A stretch of DNA of 64,000 bases from Janthinobacterium sp. CG3 (GCF_000344615.1 NZ_KB467824.1:604445-668444), one strand, 5' to 3'; numbered from the stretch's first letter, positions 1-8,583 are shown. The notes: generated by a model from the letters alone, not told the origin. Numbers and translations: made by a program.

Positions 1-483
1 CCACAGCGGCCAGTCGCTGCGCCAGTCGTGGTTGGCGCCGCCCAGGATGATGCCGGTGGAGATCAGCAGCGCGATCACGGTCGGCGCCATGCCCTGTTTG
101 AAGGCGCGCACCGCCAGCAAGTCGCGGTTGCGGTGGCCCCATTGCGCGGCCAGGTAGGTGATCGTGGTGCTCGGCAGCATGATGCCGATCATCGTCACGG
201 CCACGCCGAGGAAGGCGGCCGGATAGCTGCCGGCGTTGAGGCCGACGTTCCAGCCCATCAGCGCGACGAACAACACGTTCGGCCCCGGCGCCGCCTGGGC
301 GATGGCGATCGATTCGTTGAACTGCGCCTGCGTCAGCCAGTGGTGCTGCTCGACCAGAAAACGGTGCATTTCGGCCGTGGTGGAAATGGCGCCGCCGATC
401 GACATCAGCGACAGCAGCAGATAGTGGGCGAACAGGTTAAGCCAGTCGGCCCAGCCCAGCGCCAGCTGCAGCGGCGCGTTCAC
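1..483 (-). CDS. Chromate transporter, second half-size subunit (partial, cut by window edge)
   Basis: This is a short-chain chromate (CHR) family membrane protein, expected to export chromate together with its partner encoded just upstream. The visible 161 residues begin at a GTG whose last two bases form part of the upstream gene's TGA (a 4-bp GTGA overlap), so the two are translationally coupled. The CHR signature is seen in the segments LMSIGGAISTTAEM, HHWLTQAQF and IAQAAPGPN, followed by hydrophobic segments. In this family two half-size proteins of about 170-200 residues work as a pair. The C-terminus lies to the left of the window. Confidence 0.88.
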   Translation of the reverse strand, partial: MNAPLQLALGWADWLNLFAHYLLLSLMSIGGAISTTAEMHRFLVEQHHWLTQAQFNESIAIAQAAPGPNVLFVALMGWNVGLNAGSYPAAFLGVAVTMIGIMLPSTTITYLAAQWGHRNRDLLAVRAFKQGMAPTVIALLISTGIILGGANHDWRSDWPLW

Positions 484-1055
484 GCGGCGATCCGGCGGTA
501 GGTCAGCGCGCAGCCCACGCCGCCAAGGCCGAGCAGGATGTACAGCAGCGGCCAGTGCAGCACGGCCACCATCAACACGCCAAGCAGGCACATGGGCACG
601 GTCAGGCGCAGCGGCAGCGGGTGCTTTTTCAGCGCCGCCGCCAGTTTCAGGCCGGTCGCGGCGATCAGGCCGGCCGAGACCGCTGCCATGCCGCGCAGGG
701 CGCCGCCGATGCCGGGAACCTGGGCGTACCGCGTGTACAGCAGGGCCAGCAGCAGCACGATCACCAGCGGCACCGCCAGCATACCGGCCAGCGCGCACAA
801 GGCCCCCGGCAAGCCGAAATAGCGCCCGCCTATCATCAGCGACAAGTTAACGACGTTCGGCCCCGGCATGATTTGCGCGACCGCCCATTCCTCGACGAAT
901 TCCTCTTGCGTCAGCCAGCGCTTGCGCTCGACCAGTTCGCGCTGCACCACCGCCAGCACGCCACCGAAACCCTGCAACGCCAGCAGCGTGAACGACACGA
1001 ACAGGTCGGTCAAGGAGGTCGGCTGGGGGCGCACTGGCGCAGTGTCGGGTGTCAT
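480..1055 (-). CDS. Chromate transporter, first half-size subunit
   Basis: This 191-residue integral membrane protein is the N-terminal-type half of a short-chain CHR chromate transporter pair. The family signature is visible as FGGVLAVVQRELV, WLTQEEFVEEWAVAQIMPGPN and a following GGRYFGLPGA segment, then several hydrophobic helices. It is the first gene of a two-gene operon and overlaps the next gene by 4 bp. A role in chromate resistance is assumed from the family; transport of another oxyanion cannot be excluded. No regulator gene of the ChrB type is adjacent. Confidence 0.9.
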   Translation of the reverse strand: MTPDTAPVRPQPTSLTDLFVSFTLLALQGFGGVLAVVQRELVERKRWLTQEEFVEEWAVAQIMPGPNVVNLSLMIGGRYFGLPGALCALAGMLAVPLVIVLLLALLYTRYAQVPGIGGALRGMAAVSAGLIAATGLKLAAALKKHPLPLRLTVPMCLLGVLMVAVLHWPLLYILLGLGGVGCALTYRRIAA

Positions 1056-1116
1056 CCCGTCATTATCGCCCCGGCCGAGCCGGCTTGTCTATGAGCAAGT
1101 AGCGCGGCGGCGCGCG

Positions 1117-1317
1117 CTAGCCGCCGCCTATGCCCTCGATGACCAGGCCGGTGCCGCCGCACATCGGACACTGGCTGCCGTTCTCCATCACGCCGCGGCC
1201 CCGGCAATGCCTGCAAGTGTCCTCGCCGCTGCCGGGCGTGCCGGGCGCCGCTTCGTCGCCGGGGTTGACAGCTTGGTCGGGATGGATGGCGGGTGAGTTG
1301 TCTGCTGGGGTGTGCAT
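1117..1317 (-). CDS. Small protein with a DnaJ-like CxxCxGxG zinc-binding pair
   Basis: The gene encodes 66 residues. The C-terminal half carries CRHCRGRG and CPMCGGTG, two CxxCxGxG motifs separated by six residues, as in the zinc-finger region of DnaJ; the N-terminal half is Pro/Asp-rich and probably disordered. The ATG at 1317 is chosen because GGAGAG stands about six bases upstream; a longer reading frame to 1464 has no such site. The protein could bind a single zinc ion, but there is no J-domain, so chaperone function is not implied. It lies between the chromate operon and another small gene, with no evident functional link. Confidence 0.6.
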   Translation of the reverse strand: MHTPADNSPAIHPDQAVNPGDEAAPGTPGSGEDTCRHCRGRGVMENGSQCPMCGGTGLVIEGIGGG

Positions 1318-1556
1318 TGGGTCTCTCCGGTGAAGCCGCCCTGGGGCGCCAACCTCCATGCTAGGCCGGCGCCGCGCGCCGGGTTTGATATAGCGCAAAA
1401 CGCTTCGCCGGCGCCGGATGCGGCGCGAGGATGCATATATGTCGCCGCGATGGAAAGCAGACATTGACTTTGCGTTTTATTCGCCAATACTGCTTGCTGT
1501 GAACTCCCGGTTCACGTCCGATCAACCATGATTTCAAGGTCATTTGAAGGATAGTG

Positions 1557-1784
1557 ATGAACGCGCCGCGACTGCTGCAAGCTCTTCGTTCCCCGATGAT
1601 AACGGAACTGTATCAACAACGCGTTGACCAGGAGGCCCACAACGTCGTCAACCAGGGCATTGCGGTGCAAGCGAGTTTTAATACCGTTTGCGCGATCGAA
1701 TACATGAAGTCGCACAACGTCGACGCCAATGTGATCGAGCGCGTGCTGCTGCATCCAGAGCAGCGCCGCAAAACCTGCCACTGA
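1557..1784 (+). CDS. Small conserved-looking hypothetical protein
   Basis: This 75-residue protein is predicted soluble and mostly helical, with the sequence features MITELYQQRVDQEAHNVV and YMKSHNVDANVIERVLLHP near its C-terminus. The ATG at 1557 is preceded by AAGG at 1547-1550; a GTG one codon earlier is possible. Codon use looks like that of real genes in this genome. I do not recognise a family. The C-terminal part is reminiscent of short regulators with a helix ending in a locus-specific tail, but that is only an impression. A DnaA-box cluster follows downstream. Confidence 0.5.
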   Translation: MNAPRLLQALRSPMITELYQQRVDQEAHNVVNQGIAVQASFNTVCAIEYMKSHNVDANVIERVLLHPEQRRKTCH

Positions 1785-1876
1785 GCGGGCCGCCCGCGCC
1801 CGCCTGCCAGGCACCCCGCCGGCGCCGCTCCACGGACGCTTTCTGGGTGTTGTTATATTTGCCATCTTGCACCGAG

Positions 1877-2074
1877 TTATGCACAAAAAATATCGACAAG
1901 AAATAGCGTAAATTATTTTCCTGGCTCAAACGTTAGATTTTTAAGCTCTTGATTTTTATGGCTTTTATTTTTGCTGTTTGAATGAGCAGTTTGTTGAAAC
2001 CCGCATAAACACTCGCTCTTGGGGGTGTCAAGAGGGACTTATCCACAAAGATATCCACAGCCAATGTGGATATC
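1877..2074. repeat. DnaA-box cluster, copy A of an oriC-like duplicated intergenic unit
   Basis: This stretch contains TTATGCACA (1877-1885), an AT-rich tract (about 1906-1977), a conserved block TTGAAACCCGC...GTGTCAAG (1993-2031), TTATCCACA (2039-2047), and ATATCCACA (2051-2059) facing TGTGGATAT (2065-2073), the last two forming a perfect 10-bp inverted repeat around GCCAA. These match the DnaA-box consensus TTATNCACA exactly or with one mismatch. The same order of elements recurs at 3301-3497. The rest of the 468-bp gap (1785-2252) has a CCGCCA/TGGCGG hairpin (2094-2113) and an ACTGGAC/GTCCAGT inverted repeat (2171-2188). No dnaA, dnaN or gyrB is nearby, so the function as an origin is unproven. 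Confidence 0.7.
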
Positions 2075-2252
2075 TGAAAAAGGTCTTAACAATCCGCCAC
2101 TTAGCGATGGCGGCGTGGACGGGGCGGCGTTACGGGGTGGTTTACGCGCGGCGGCGGCGCGCATTTTTCTACTGGACGCATGTCCAGTGGTATTTGTTTG
2201 GTAGGCGCTGGCGCCGGAAAATAACAGCTTTCAGGCGCCGCCACGTGGCGAC

Positions 2253-3158
2253 TTATCCGGGCGTTGCCGGGCTCAATATCATCAGGTGGTGGCGGGCCTT
2301 GTTGTCCTTGCCGTCTTTGTTGATGGGCACGATCAGCGCGCGCAAAGGCAGCATGGCGCCGTCGGCGGCGCGGGCCGCCAAGTCGCCTGCCCATGCCTGC
2401 CCCTGGGCGACCGATTGCAGCGCCAGTGCGCAGTGCTCCCCGGCACCGCCGGGAGGGCAGAGTGCGCTCAAGGGCTGCCCCAGCAATTGCTCGGGCTGGT
2501 AACCCAGCAGGGCGCACAGGGCCGCGTTGGCGGCGGCGATGTTGCCGTTCGGGTCCAGCGTCAGTAGCAGCGCATACTGATCCAGCGCCGTTTCCAGCTG
2601 GCGCGCCTTGTCCAGCGCCGCGCCCAGCGCGCCGGCGCGCTGCTCGGCCTTGGCCAGGCTGGCGTAGGTGCGCAGCGACGAGATCACGGTGGTAAACAGT
2701 TTGCGCGTCGTCAGGTCGGTCTTGCACCAGAAGTCGTTGATGTCGTAGTCGAGGATGATGCTGTGTTCTAGCGCCTGGCCCGGCTGGCCGGTGCGCAGGA
2801 CGATGCGTACCAGTTTGTTGCCCAGCTCGTCGCGGATGCGGCGCGCCACCTGCAGGCCGGCGTCGTTGCTTTCCATGATGACGTCGAGCAGCACCACGGC
2901 GATGTCGGGCGTGTTGCGCAGCAGCGTCAGCGCCTCCGCGCCGCTATAGGCGTGCAGAAAGCTCAGGCGCCGCCCGAGGAAGGAGCTGTTACTTAATGAA
3001 AACTTCGTTACGACGTGGACATCGACGTCGTCGTCGACGATCAACACACGCCAAGGGGGCGGCGCGTTGGCCGCGTCGCCCTGGTTATCCGTCTCCGGCA
3101 GGTCCTCCTCCAGCAACCAATCGGTATCGGACTCTTCACTAGTAATTTTCGCATCCAT
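2253..3158 (-). CDS. Response regulator: receiver domain plus PAS domain
   Basis: This 301-residue cytoplasmic protein has a receiver domain at residues about 35-160 (acidic LIVDDD pocket, phospho-acceptor Asp92 in VVLLDVIM, and a lysine in WCKTDLT), then a short helical linker and a PAS domain (about 195-295). The segment RTGQPGQALEHSIILDYDIN is typical of receivers found before DUF3369 or HD-GYP outputs, but no enzymatic output follows. It may act as a phosphorylation-controlled PAS adaptor. The ATG at 3158 is chosen because the receiver begins soon after; a frame extending to 3308 would run through the region flanking a DnaA-box cluster. No partner kinase is adjacent. Confidence 0.8.
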   Translation of the reverse strand: MDAKITSEESDTDWLLEEDLPETDNQGDAANAPPPWRVLIVDDDVDVHVVTKFSLSNSSFLGRRLSFLHAYSGAEALTLLRNTPDIAVVLLDVIMESNDAGLQVARRIRDELGNKLVRIVLRTGQPGQALEHSIILDYDINDFWCKTDLTTRKLFTTVISSLRTYASLAKAEQRAGALGAALDKARQLETALDQYALLLTLDPNGNIAAANAALCALLGYQPEQLLGQPLSALCPPGGAGEHCALALQSVAQGQAWAGDLAARAADGAMLPLRALIVPINKDGKDNKARHHLMILSPATPG

Positions 3159-3300
3159 GCGTTTTCCGCCACATTCAGGATAGGGAACCGTTCCCCTATT
3201 ATCGCGCCACCCTGCAAGATCTGCTTGCGACGCATGAACGACACTATTCCAGTGCGCAACTTTTGTCAAAGCATTCCGCCGCCGCCCCCCGCCATGCGAC

Positions 3301-3497
3301 TTATGCACAGAAAATATTTTTGAGAAATTTTAAGAACGCCGCTCCCGGCCTCCGGACAGGCTTTGTAAGTCATTGATTTTATTCATAAAAAATACTGCCT
3401 GTGGAATGGGCAATGTGTTGAGACCCGCACCAATACTGGCGTTGCGGCTTGTCAAGGGGGCTTTATCAACAACTTTATCCACAGTTGCTGTGGATAT
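3301..3497. repeat. DnaA-box cluster, copy B of the oriC-like duplicated intergenic unit
   Basis: The elements occur in the same order as in copy A: TTATGCACA (3301-3309) followed by an AAAATAT tract, an AT-rich part (about 3364-3400), the block TTGAGACCCGC...CTTGTCAAG (3418-3455), TTATCAACA (3463-3471), TTATCCACA (3475-3483) and TGTGGATAT (3489-3497). TATCCACAG/CTGTGGATA form a 9-bp inverted repeat with a TTG loop. The 424-bp gap between the response-regulator start and the HD gene (3159-3582) contains nothing else I can name. Together the two copies bracket the response-regulator gene. Confidence 0.7.
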
Positions 3498-3582
3498 CTA
3501 TAAAAACCCCCTTGTGGCGCAGGCAGTTAGGGTTGCCTGATGAGAATGTGGGCGAAGCCGGCCGATGGTGGCGCCGGCGGCC

Positions 3583-4119
3583 TCAGCGGCGCAGCGCGGA
3601 CAGCTGCGCGAAGGCTTCCAAGAAGCTGTGCTTGGCTTGGCCAGGGGTCATCGGTACGATGACGTCCGGCAGCGCGGCAATGTCGTCCAGATAGGCCCAG
3701 CGCTCCACCGAGTGCGGCATCAGATCGCGTTTTTCGGTGGCCAGCGCGATCAGGTCGGCGCGCTTGATCGGCGCGTAATCGGAAAAATCGATTGCGAAAG
3801 TGGCCGCGATGATCCCGGTCACGCGCTCCTCCAGGAGCGCGAAGGCGGGCAGCAAGACCTTGAGCGGCTTGACCATGTCGCCCAGGTAGGCCTCGGCGGC
3901 GTCGTGCAACAGCGCGGCCATGCGCAACGGCGGCGGCACCAGTTGCGCCACTACCAGGCTGTGCTGGGCGACCGAATAGAATTCCCGCGTCTGGCCGTTG
4001 AAGCGGCACTGGTAAGCCAGCCCGTGGGCGATGTCCTCGATGGCGACGCGGTCGATGCGTGGTTCGAGCGGGTAGAAGCGGTTGCCGGAGAAGGTCGAAA
4101 CGTAGTCGGTGGTAATCAT
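3583..4119 (-). CDS. HD-domain phosphohydrolase (YfbR-like)
   Basis: The 178-residue soluble protein has the HD-superfamily metal site: VAQHSLVVAQL supplies the first histidine, LLHDAAEAYLGDM the HD pair, and a later Asp occurs in the KRADLIALATE region. The protein opens with a short segment (TFSGNRFYPLEPR) typical of phage- and plasmid-type HD hydrolases related to E. coli YfbR, a 5'-nucleotidase acting on deoxynucleoside monophosphates. The substrate here is unknown. ATG 4119 is preferred over the frame opening at 4152 because it matches the conserved start of the family. It stands alone, followed by DnaA-box cluster B. Confidence 0.75.
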   Translation of the reverse strand: MITTDYVSTFSGNRFYPLEPRIDRVAIEDIAHGLAYQCRFNGQTREFYSVAQHSLVVAQLVPPPLRMAALLHDAAEAYLGDMVKPLKVLLPAFALLEERVTGIIAATFAIDFSDYAPIKRADLIALATEKRDLMPHSVERWAYLDDIAALPDVIVPMTPGQAKHSFLEAFAQLSALRR

Positions 4120-4261
4120 GTGCGCGTCCGTCGAATGCGGTGGCGCCGGCAAACGGGACGGCGCCTCGCCCTTATCCTACACCTGACGCCGGCTTGGCGC
4201 GCCGGAAGCGCCGAAAACCGGCCCGCGGCGGCGACCGTCGGTTGGATTGGCGTAGCGTCAT

Positions 4262-4312
4262 CCGACAATGTTGGCCGACGCGTGACGCGCCGCTCCCGGC
4301 CAACGTTGTCGG
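4262..4312. repeat. Palindromic interspersed repeat (CCGACAATGTTGGCC / GGCCAACGTTGTCGG)
   Basis: Two 15-base arms, 4262-4276 and 4298-4312, are complementary at 14 of 15 positions around a GC-rich 21-base loop. The arm sequence recurs at 29645-29659, and the adjoining GTCGGGTTACGCC resembles the palindrome at 35695-35711. It lies in the 328-bp gap between the HD hydrolase and the divergent fusion gene; the part of that gap near 4380-4430 is AT-richer and probably holds the promoter of the fusion gene. Confidence 0.6.
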
Positions 4313-4447
4313 GTTACGCCATTCCGGCTGACCCGAACTGCACAACCCGGCCCCGGCCCGGGTATTTTTCGCTACTTTCCATCTTAAAGTGTTGCTTATG
4401 AAATACACTTATAAGATTGTGAAGCATCAACAGACCCGGGAGCGGCA

Positions 4448-7400
4448 ATGACGGTAAGACCTTCGTACATATATCAGGGTGGTTCGGTGATGATGCATTC
4501 GCCGCTGCAATTGAAGCAATCGGAAATGTACGGCTTTTTCGTCAAGGGCGACCTGGCCAAGCTGCAAAGCACCGTCGACACCACGCTCAACCAGGTGGCG
4601 GCCGGGCGCATGACCCTGAAGGCGCTGTCGCCGTACGTGATGTTGACCTTCACCCGCGTCAACCACGCCGACTCGGCCAACCCGGTCGACCAGGCCAAAG
4701 GCTGGATCAGCGAGGTCGACATCGTCACCTGGATCATGGTCGGGTCGATGGACGAGGCCGGCAAGCTGGCCCACGTCTACTGGTATCCCTGCCACATCTT
4801 CGTCGACGACGCGATGGCGCTAATCAACGGGCGCGAGCTGTTCGGCTACCCGAAATACCTGTGCGAGTACGCCATTCCGGCGGCCGGCACCGAGCCGCTG
4901 CGCTGCGCCGTGGCCGCCAAGGGCTTCCAGCCGTTCGCGCCGGAAACCAAAATCGCCATGCACCCGCTGCTGGAGGTGAACGCCACCGTCAAAACCGGGC
5001 CGCACAAGGCGGTCGACAGTTTCGCCGACCTGATCGAGGAAGCGTTCAAGCTGTTCCTGTCGATGCCCGACTTCTTCAACATGGACGCGGCCGGCTGGGC
5101 CGACATCCTGTCGCTGCTGCGCAATCCGCGCATCGACCAGATCTTCCTCAAGCAATTCCCCGACAGCGCCGGCATCAAAGCGGTGTACCAGGCGCTGGTG
5201 GCGGCCCCGGCCGAAATCGAGCGCCTGCACAGCGCCCGCCTGCTGGGCTACGAATACGAATGCACGCTGCACGCCTTCGACAGCTTTCCGCTGGCGCAGA
5301 CGCTGGGCCTGCAACTGGGGCCGCAGGCGGCGATCCTGCCGTTCAACGTCAACTTCGACTTCACGGCGATGCCGGGCGAGGAGCTGGTCGACAATTCGGT
5401 GGTGGCGTCGGAAAAAATCGCCATCCTGGGCGGCGGCGTCGGCTCGATGACGGCGGCGTATTACCTGACCGACCAGCCGGGCTGGGAAAACAACTACGCG
5501 ATCACCGTCTACCAGCTTGGCTGGCGCCTAGGCGGCAAGGGCGCCAGCGGGCGCAACGCGGCGCTCGGCCAGCGCATCGAGGAGCACGGCCTGCACATCT
5601 GGTTCGGCTTCTACGCCAACGCCTTCGCCATGATCAAGGCGGCCTACGCCGGCCTGGGGCGACCGGCCGGCGCGCCGCTGGCGACTTGGCAGGACGCCTT
5701 CAAGCAGCACGACTACGTGGCGCTGTCGGAAGACGTGGACGGGCAGCGGCGCAACTGGCCGATCGTCTTTCCGTCGCTGCCGGGCGAGCCGGGCGAGGGT
5801 GGCGAGGACGTCTCGCTGTGGCAGATGGCGGTGGCGATGGTCGGCTGGATCGAGCTGTGGCTCAAGCAAATCCGCGCCATCGCCCACGATCACGACGACG
5901 ACGACGCGCCGGACGGCGGCGGCAAGTCCGACTGGCTGCACCGGCTGGCCGACAAGGTCTTAGACGAGGTCGACGACCTGGGGCTGGACGTGACGTTGTC
6001 GATCGGCGCGCTGGCGGCGCTGGTGAGCAATCTGTCGTCCGACTCGCGCCAGCACGACAGCGGCAAGCACCGCGTGCTGGCGGCCAGCCTGGGCGGCATC
6101 CGCGCCTGGCTGCACGCGCGCTATCACAAGCTGATCGACGCCAACGACGACCTGCGCCGCCTGTTCATCTGCCTCGACCTCGGCACCACGGTCATGAAGG
6201 GCATGTTCGAGGACGGCGTGTTCAAGCACGGCTTCGACGTCATCAACGACATCGACCTGCGCGACTGGCTGCGCAAGCACGGCGGCGACGAAGAATACTG
6301 CGTCAACTCGGCGCCGGTGCGCGGCTTTTACGACCTGGTGTTCGCCTACGAGGGCGGCGACTTCGCCAAGCCCAACATCGAGGCCGGCACCATGCTGCGC
6401 TCGATGGCGCGCATCGGCATGGCATACAAGGGCGGCATCATGTTCAAGATGCAGGCCGGCATGGGCGACACCGTCTTCACGCCGCTCTACGAAGTGCTGC
6501 GGCGGCGCGGCGTGCAATTTAAATTCTTCCACAAGGTCGAGGAACTGGTGCCGGAGAACGGCGCCATCGGCAGCATCCGCATGACCGAGCAGGTGGCGCT
6601 GGCCGCGCCGGGCCGGGAATATGAGCCGCTGGTGACGGTGAAGGGGCTGGGCTGCTGGCCGAACCAACCCGATTACGCGCAGATCGAACCGGCCCAGGCG
6701 GCGGCGCTGCAGGCCGGCGCGGTCAACCTGGAGTCGTACTGGAGCGACTGGCCGCAGCGCTACGAACAAGCGTTCGGCCGGCCGCTGCCCAGCTTGGTGC
6801 TACAACGCGGCGTCGACTTCGACAAGGTGATCTTCGGCGTGGCGATCGGCGCGCTGCCGGCGCTGTGTCCGCAATTGCTGGAGCTGAGTCCGGCGTTGAG
6901 AACCACGTCGCTGAAGGTGCAAACGGTGACGACCCAGGCGTACCAGGTGTGGCTGAACAAGGACCTGGCGCAGATGGGCTGGACCCACCAGCCGGGCGGC
7001 CAGCAGCCGGTGCTGAGCGGTTTTTCGGAACCCTACGACACCTGGGCGCCGATGGACCAGTTGCTCGAACGCGAAGACTGGCCGGCGGGCGCCGAGCCGA
7101 AGAACGTCTCGTATTTTTGCAGCGCCTTGCCGTTGGCGAACTACCCGCCGTTCGCCGACAGCGGCTTCGCCGGGTTGTGCGCGGCGCAGGCGAAGGAGGG
7201 CGCGCTGAACCAGCTGGGCAAGCAGATCAGCGCGCTGTGGTCGGCGGCCGGCCCGGCCGGCGCGTTCCCGTGGCAGTGGCTGGTCGACAGCGGGGATGGC
7301 AGCGGTCCGGCGCGCTTCGACAGCCAGTACTGGCGCGCCAACGTCGACCCGTCCGAGCGCTACGTGATGTCGGTGGTGGGCAGCACCAAGTACCGGCTGG

Positions 7401-7561
7401 CGACCGACCAGTCCGGCTTTTCGAACCTGTACTTGACGGGCGACTGGATCAAGACCGGCTTGAACGCCGGCTGCGTCGAGGCGGCCGTGATGGCCGGCAT
7501 GCAGACTTCGCGCGCCATCACCGGCCATCCGGCGGTGATCCAGGGCGAGACTGATTTTTGA
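4448..7561 (+). CDS. Acetoacetate-decarboxylase-like domain fused to FAD-dependent oxidoreductase
   Basis: This 1037-residue protein joins two domains. Residues about 20-310 resemble the acetoacetate decarboxylase fold, with GRELFGYPK around Lys136, the position expected for the Schiff-base lysine; the following residue is Tyr rather than a second Lys. From residue 322, EKIAILGGGVGSMTAAYYL is a dinucleotide-binding GGGxGS motif, followed by GWRLGGKGASGRN and EEHGLHIWFGFYANAF, as in phytoene-desaturase or amine-oxidase-like flavoproteins; the C-terminal FAD segment is LYLTGDWIKTGLNAGCVEAA. Start: GGGAGCGG precedes the ATG. It stands alone in its orientation. The substrate is unknown; a two-step oxidation and decarboxylation of a lipid- or polyketide-like compound is one guess. 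Confidence 0.8.
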   Translation: MTVRPSYIYQGGSVMMHSPLQLKQSEMYGFFVKGDLAKLQSTVDTTLNQVAAGRMTLKALSPYVMLTFTRVNHADSANPVDQAKGWISEVDIVTWIMVGSMDEAGKLAHVYWYPCHIFVDDAMALINGRELFGYPKYLCEYAIPAAGTEPLRCAVAAKGFQPFAPETKIAMHPLLEVNATVKTGPHKAVDSFADLIEEAFKLFLSMPDFFNMDAAGWADILSLLRNPRIDQIFLKQFPDSAGIKAVYQALVAAPAEIERLHSARLLGYEYECTLHAFDSFPLAQTLGLQLGPQAAILPFNVNFDFTAMPGEELVDNSVVASEKIAILGGGVGSMTAAYYLTDQPGWENNYAITVYQLGWRLGGKGASGRNAALGQRIEEHGLHIWFGFYANAFAMIKAAYAGLGRPAGAPLATWQDAFKQHDYVALSEDVDGQRRNWPIVFPSLPGEPGEGGEDVSLWQMAVAMVGWIELWLKQIRAIAHDHDDDDAPDGGGKSDWLHRLADKVLDEVDDLGLDVTLSIGALAALVSNLSSDSRQHDSGKHRVLAASLGGIRAWLHARYHKLIDANDDLRRLFICLDLGTTVMKGMFEDGVFKHGFDVINDIDLRDWLRKHGGDEEYCVNSAPVRGFYDLVFAYEGGDFAKPNIEAGTMLRSMARIGMAYKGGIMFKMQAGMGDTVFTPLYEVLRRRGVQFKFFHKVEELVPENGAIGSIRMTEQVALAAPGREYEPLVTVKGLGCWPNQPDYAQIEPAQAAALQAGAVNLESYWSDWPQRYEQAFGRPLPSLVLQRGVDFDKVIFGVAIGALPALCPQLLELSPALRTTSLKVQTVTTQAYQVWLNKDLAQMGWTHQPGGQQPVLSGFSEPYDTWAPMDQLLEREDWPAGAEPKNVSYFCSALPLANYPPFADSGFAGLCAAQAKEGALNQLGKQISALWSAAGPAGAFPWQWLVDSGDGSGPARFDSQYWRANVDPSERYVMSVVGSTKYRLATDQSGFSNLYLTGDWIKTGLNAGCVEAAVMAGMQTSRAITGHPAVIQGETDF

Positions 7562-7642
7562 GGAGGGGGCGGGCCTGCGGCAATTGCTTGCCGCTGGCTG
7601 GCGTCGTGAGCTGATGGTTTGTTGGCGATTAACTGCGTTTAA

Positions 7643-7914
7643 GTCGGCTCGCAACAAGCACCGCGTAAAGAGGAGTCGAAGGATAAACCGCTCAATGCGT
7701 ACGCATTTATCAAGGCAGATGACGCAGTTGGAGCACGTGTTCAACAACTTTTGACAGAGCTTACAACGGGCCACGAGCATGAGCCTTTCTCGGCAGACGC
7801 AAAATGGCGATTATCGGTCTGCTGAAGCTGGAAATCGACCAATGGGCAACGAATAATGGGGTGGAAAATAATTTACGTTTCTCTGGAAAAATCACTGCGG
7901 CTCCTGTGAACTAG
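7643..7914 (+). pseudogene. Decayed ORF, two frames of one apparent protein
   Basis: The 425-bp gap after the fusion gene is AT-richer than its surroundings and contains protein-like sequence without a good start. One frame (7643-7825) reads through ESKDKPLNAYAFIKADDAVG and on to ADAKWRLSVC before TGA. A second frame from ATG 7804 to TAG 7914 reads LLKLEIDQWATNNGVENN and ends ITAAPVN. The change of frame near 7804-7823 looks like a frameshift in one former gene whose 5' part is missing. I do not recognise the family. It could instead be two chance ORFs, hence the low confidence. The rest of 7562-7642 shows nothing identifiable. Confidence 0.35.
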
Positions 7915-7986
7915 GCATATACGTTGGGGCAAGAAGGCAGCAATCAGCAGGAGCGACATGGACTTGGGAAGTTCGCACCGCGCCCT

Positions 7987-8451
7987 TCAATCGTCCTTGA
8001 TTTTCTGCATGCGAACCGCGACGCCCTTCTGGAAGATCGCGCCTTCGTGCTGCGCCAGAAGTTTTTCGAACAGGCCGGCCTCGAGGTAGATTTCCTGGCG
8101 CAGCCACAGTTTCCGGTACGTCAGCGGCAGCTTCATACGCTTGATCCGGTAGGCCACGCGCTTCGGGTCGAGCGCGCGCAGTTCGATGTCGCCGGCGCTG
8201 CGCGAGGCGATCTGCAGCGGCATGTAGCCGCCGATCTTGTCGCCATTTTCGAGCAGCACGTACTCCTTGCCGCGGAAGCGGTACAAGTGGGCTTGGTCCG
8301 GCAGTTCGTCCTTGCCGGCGCCGCTCCATTCGAGCGACATGCTGTCGCCCGGGACGTCGATCACCATGGCCTTGTCGACGCTGACGCCGCAGGCCGACAA
8401 CAGTGCCGCGCACAAAACCAGGAGGGATTTGCCTGAGTCGACTAGACGCAT
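7987..8451 (-). CDS. Hypothetical outer-membrane-type lipoprotein
   Basis: The 154-residue protein starts with a type II signal peptide: a lysine-bearing n-region, a hydrophobic stretch and the lipobox LLSAC with the acylated cysteine at residue 21. The mature part is charged and soluble, with no domain I recognise. ATG 8451 is selected because it places the lipobox at the normal distance; the frame continues upstream to 8538 without a signal-like sequence. It is a single gene and likely sits at the periplasmic face of a membrane. Confidence 0.75.
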   Translation of the reverse strand: MRLVDSGKSLLVLCAALLSACGVSVDKAMVIDVPGDSMSLEWSGAGKDELPDQAHLYRFRGKEYVLLENGDKIGGYMPLQIASRSAGDIELRALDPKRVAYRIKRMKLPLTYRKLWLRQEIYLEAGLFEKLLAQHEGAIFQKGVAVRMQKIKDD

Positions 8452-8583
8452 AGTGTGGCTTTCGGTGGTGTGAGGTTTGAATAAGTATGGGTACTTTACA
8501 ATATTGCGCAGGTGAATTGTTGCGTTGGCGCAAGTCAAAGGCGGGGGGGAATTGGATGCGGCGCTGCTGAGGGCGTTTCAAAC

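Noticed and set aside
1877-3497. The DnaA-box clusters as the chromosomal replication origin
   Set aside because: The boxes are convincing, but dnaA, dnaN, gyrB, rpmH and parAB are absent and there are two copies around an unrelated gene, so calling it oriC would overreach.
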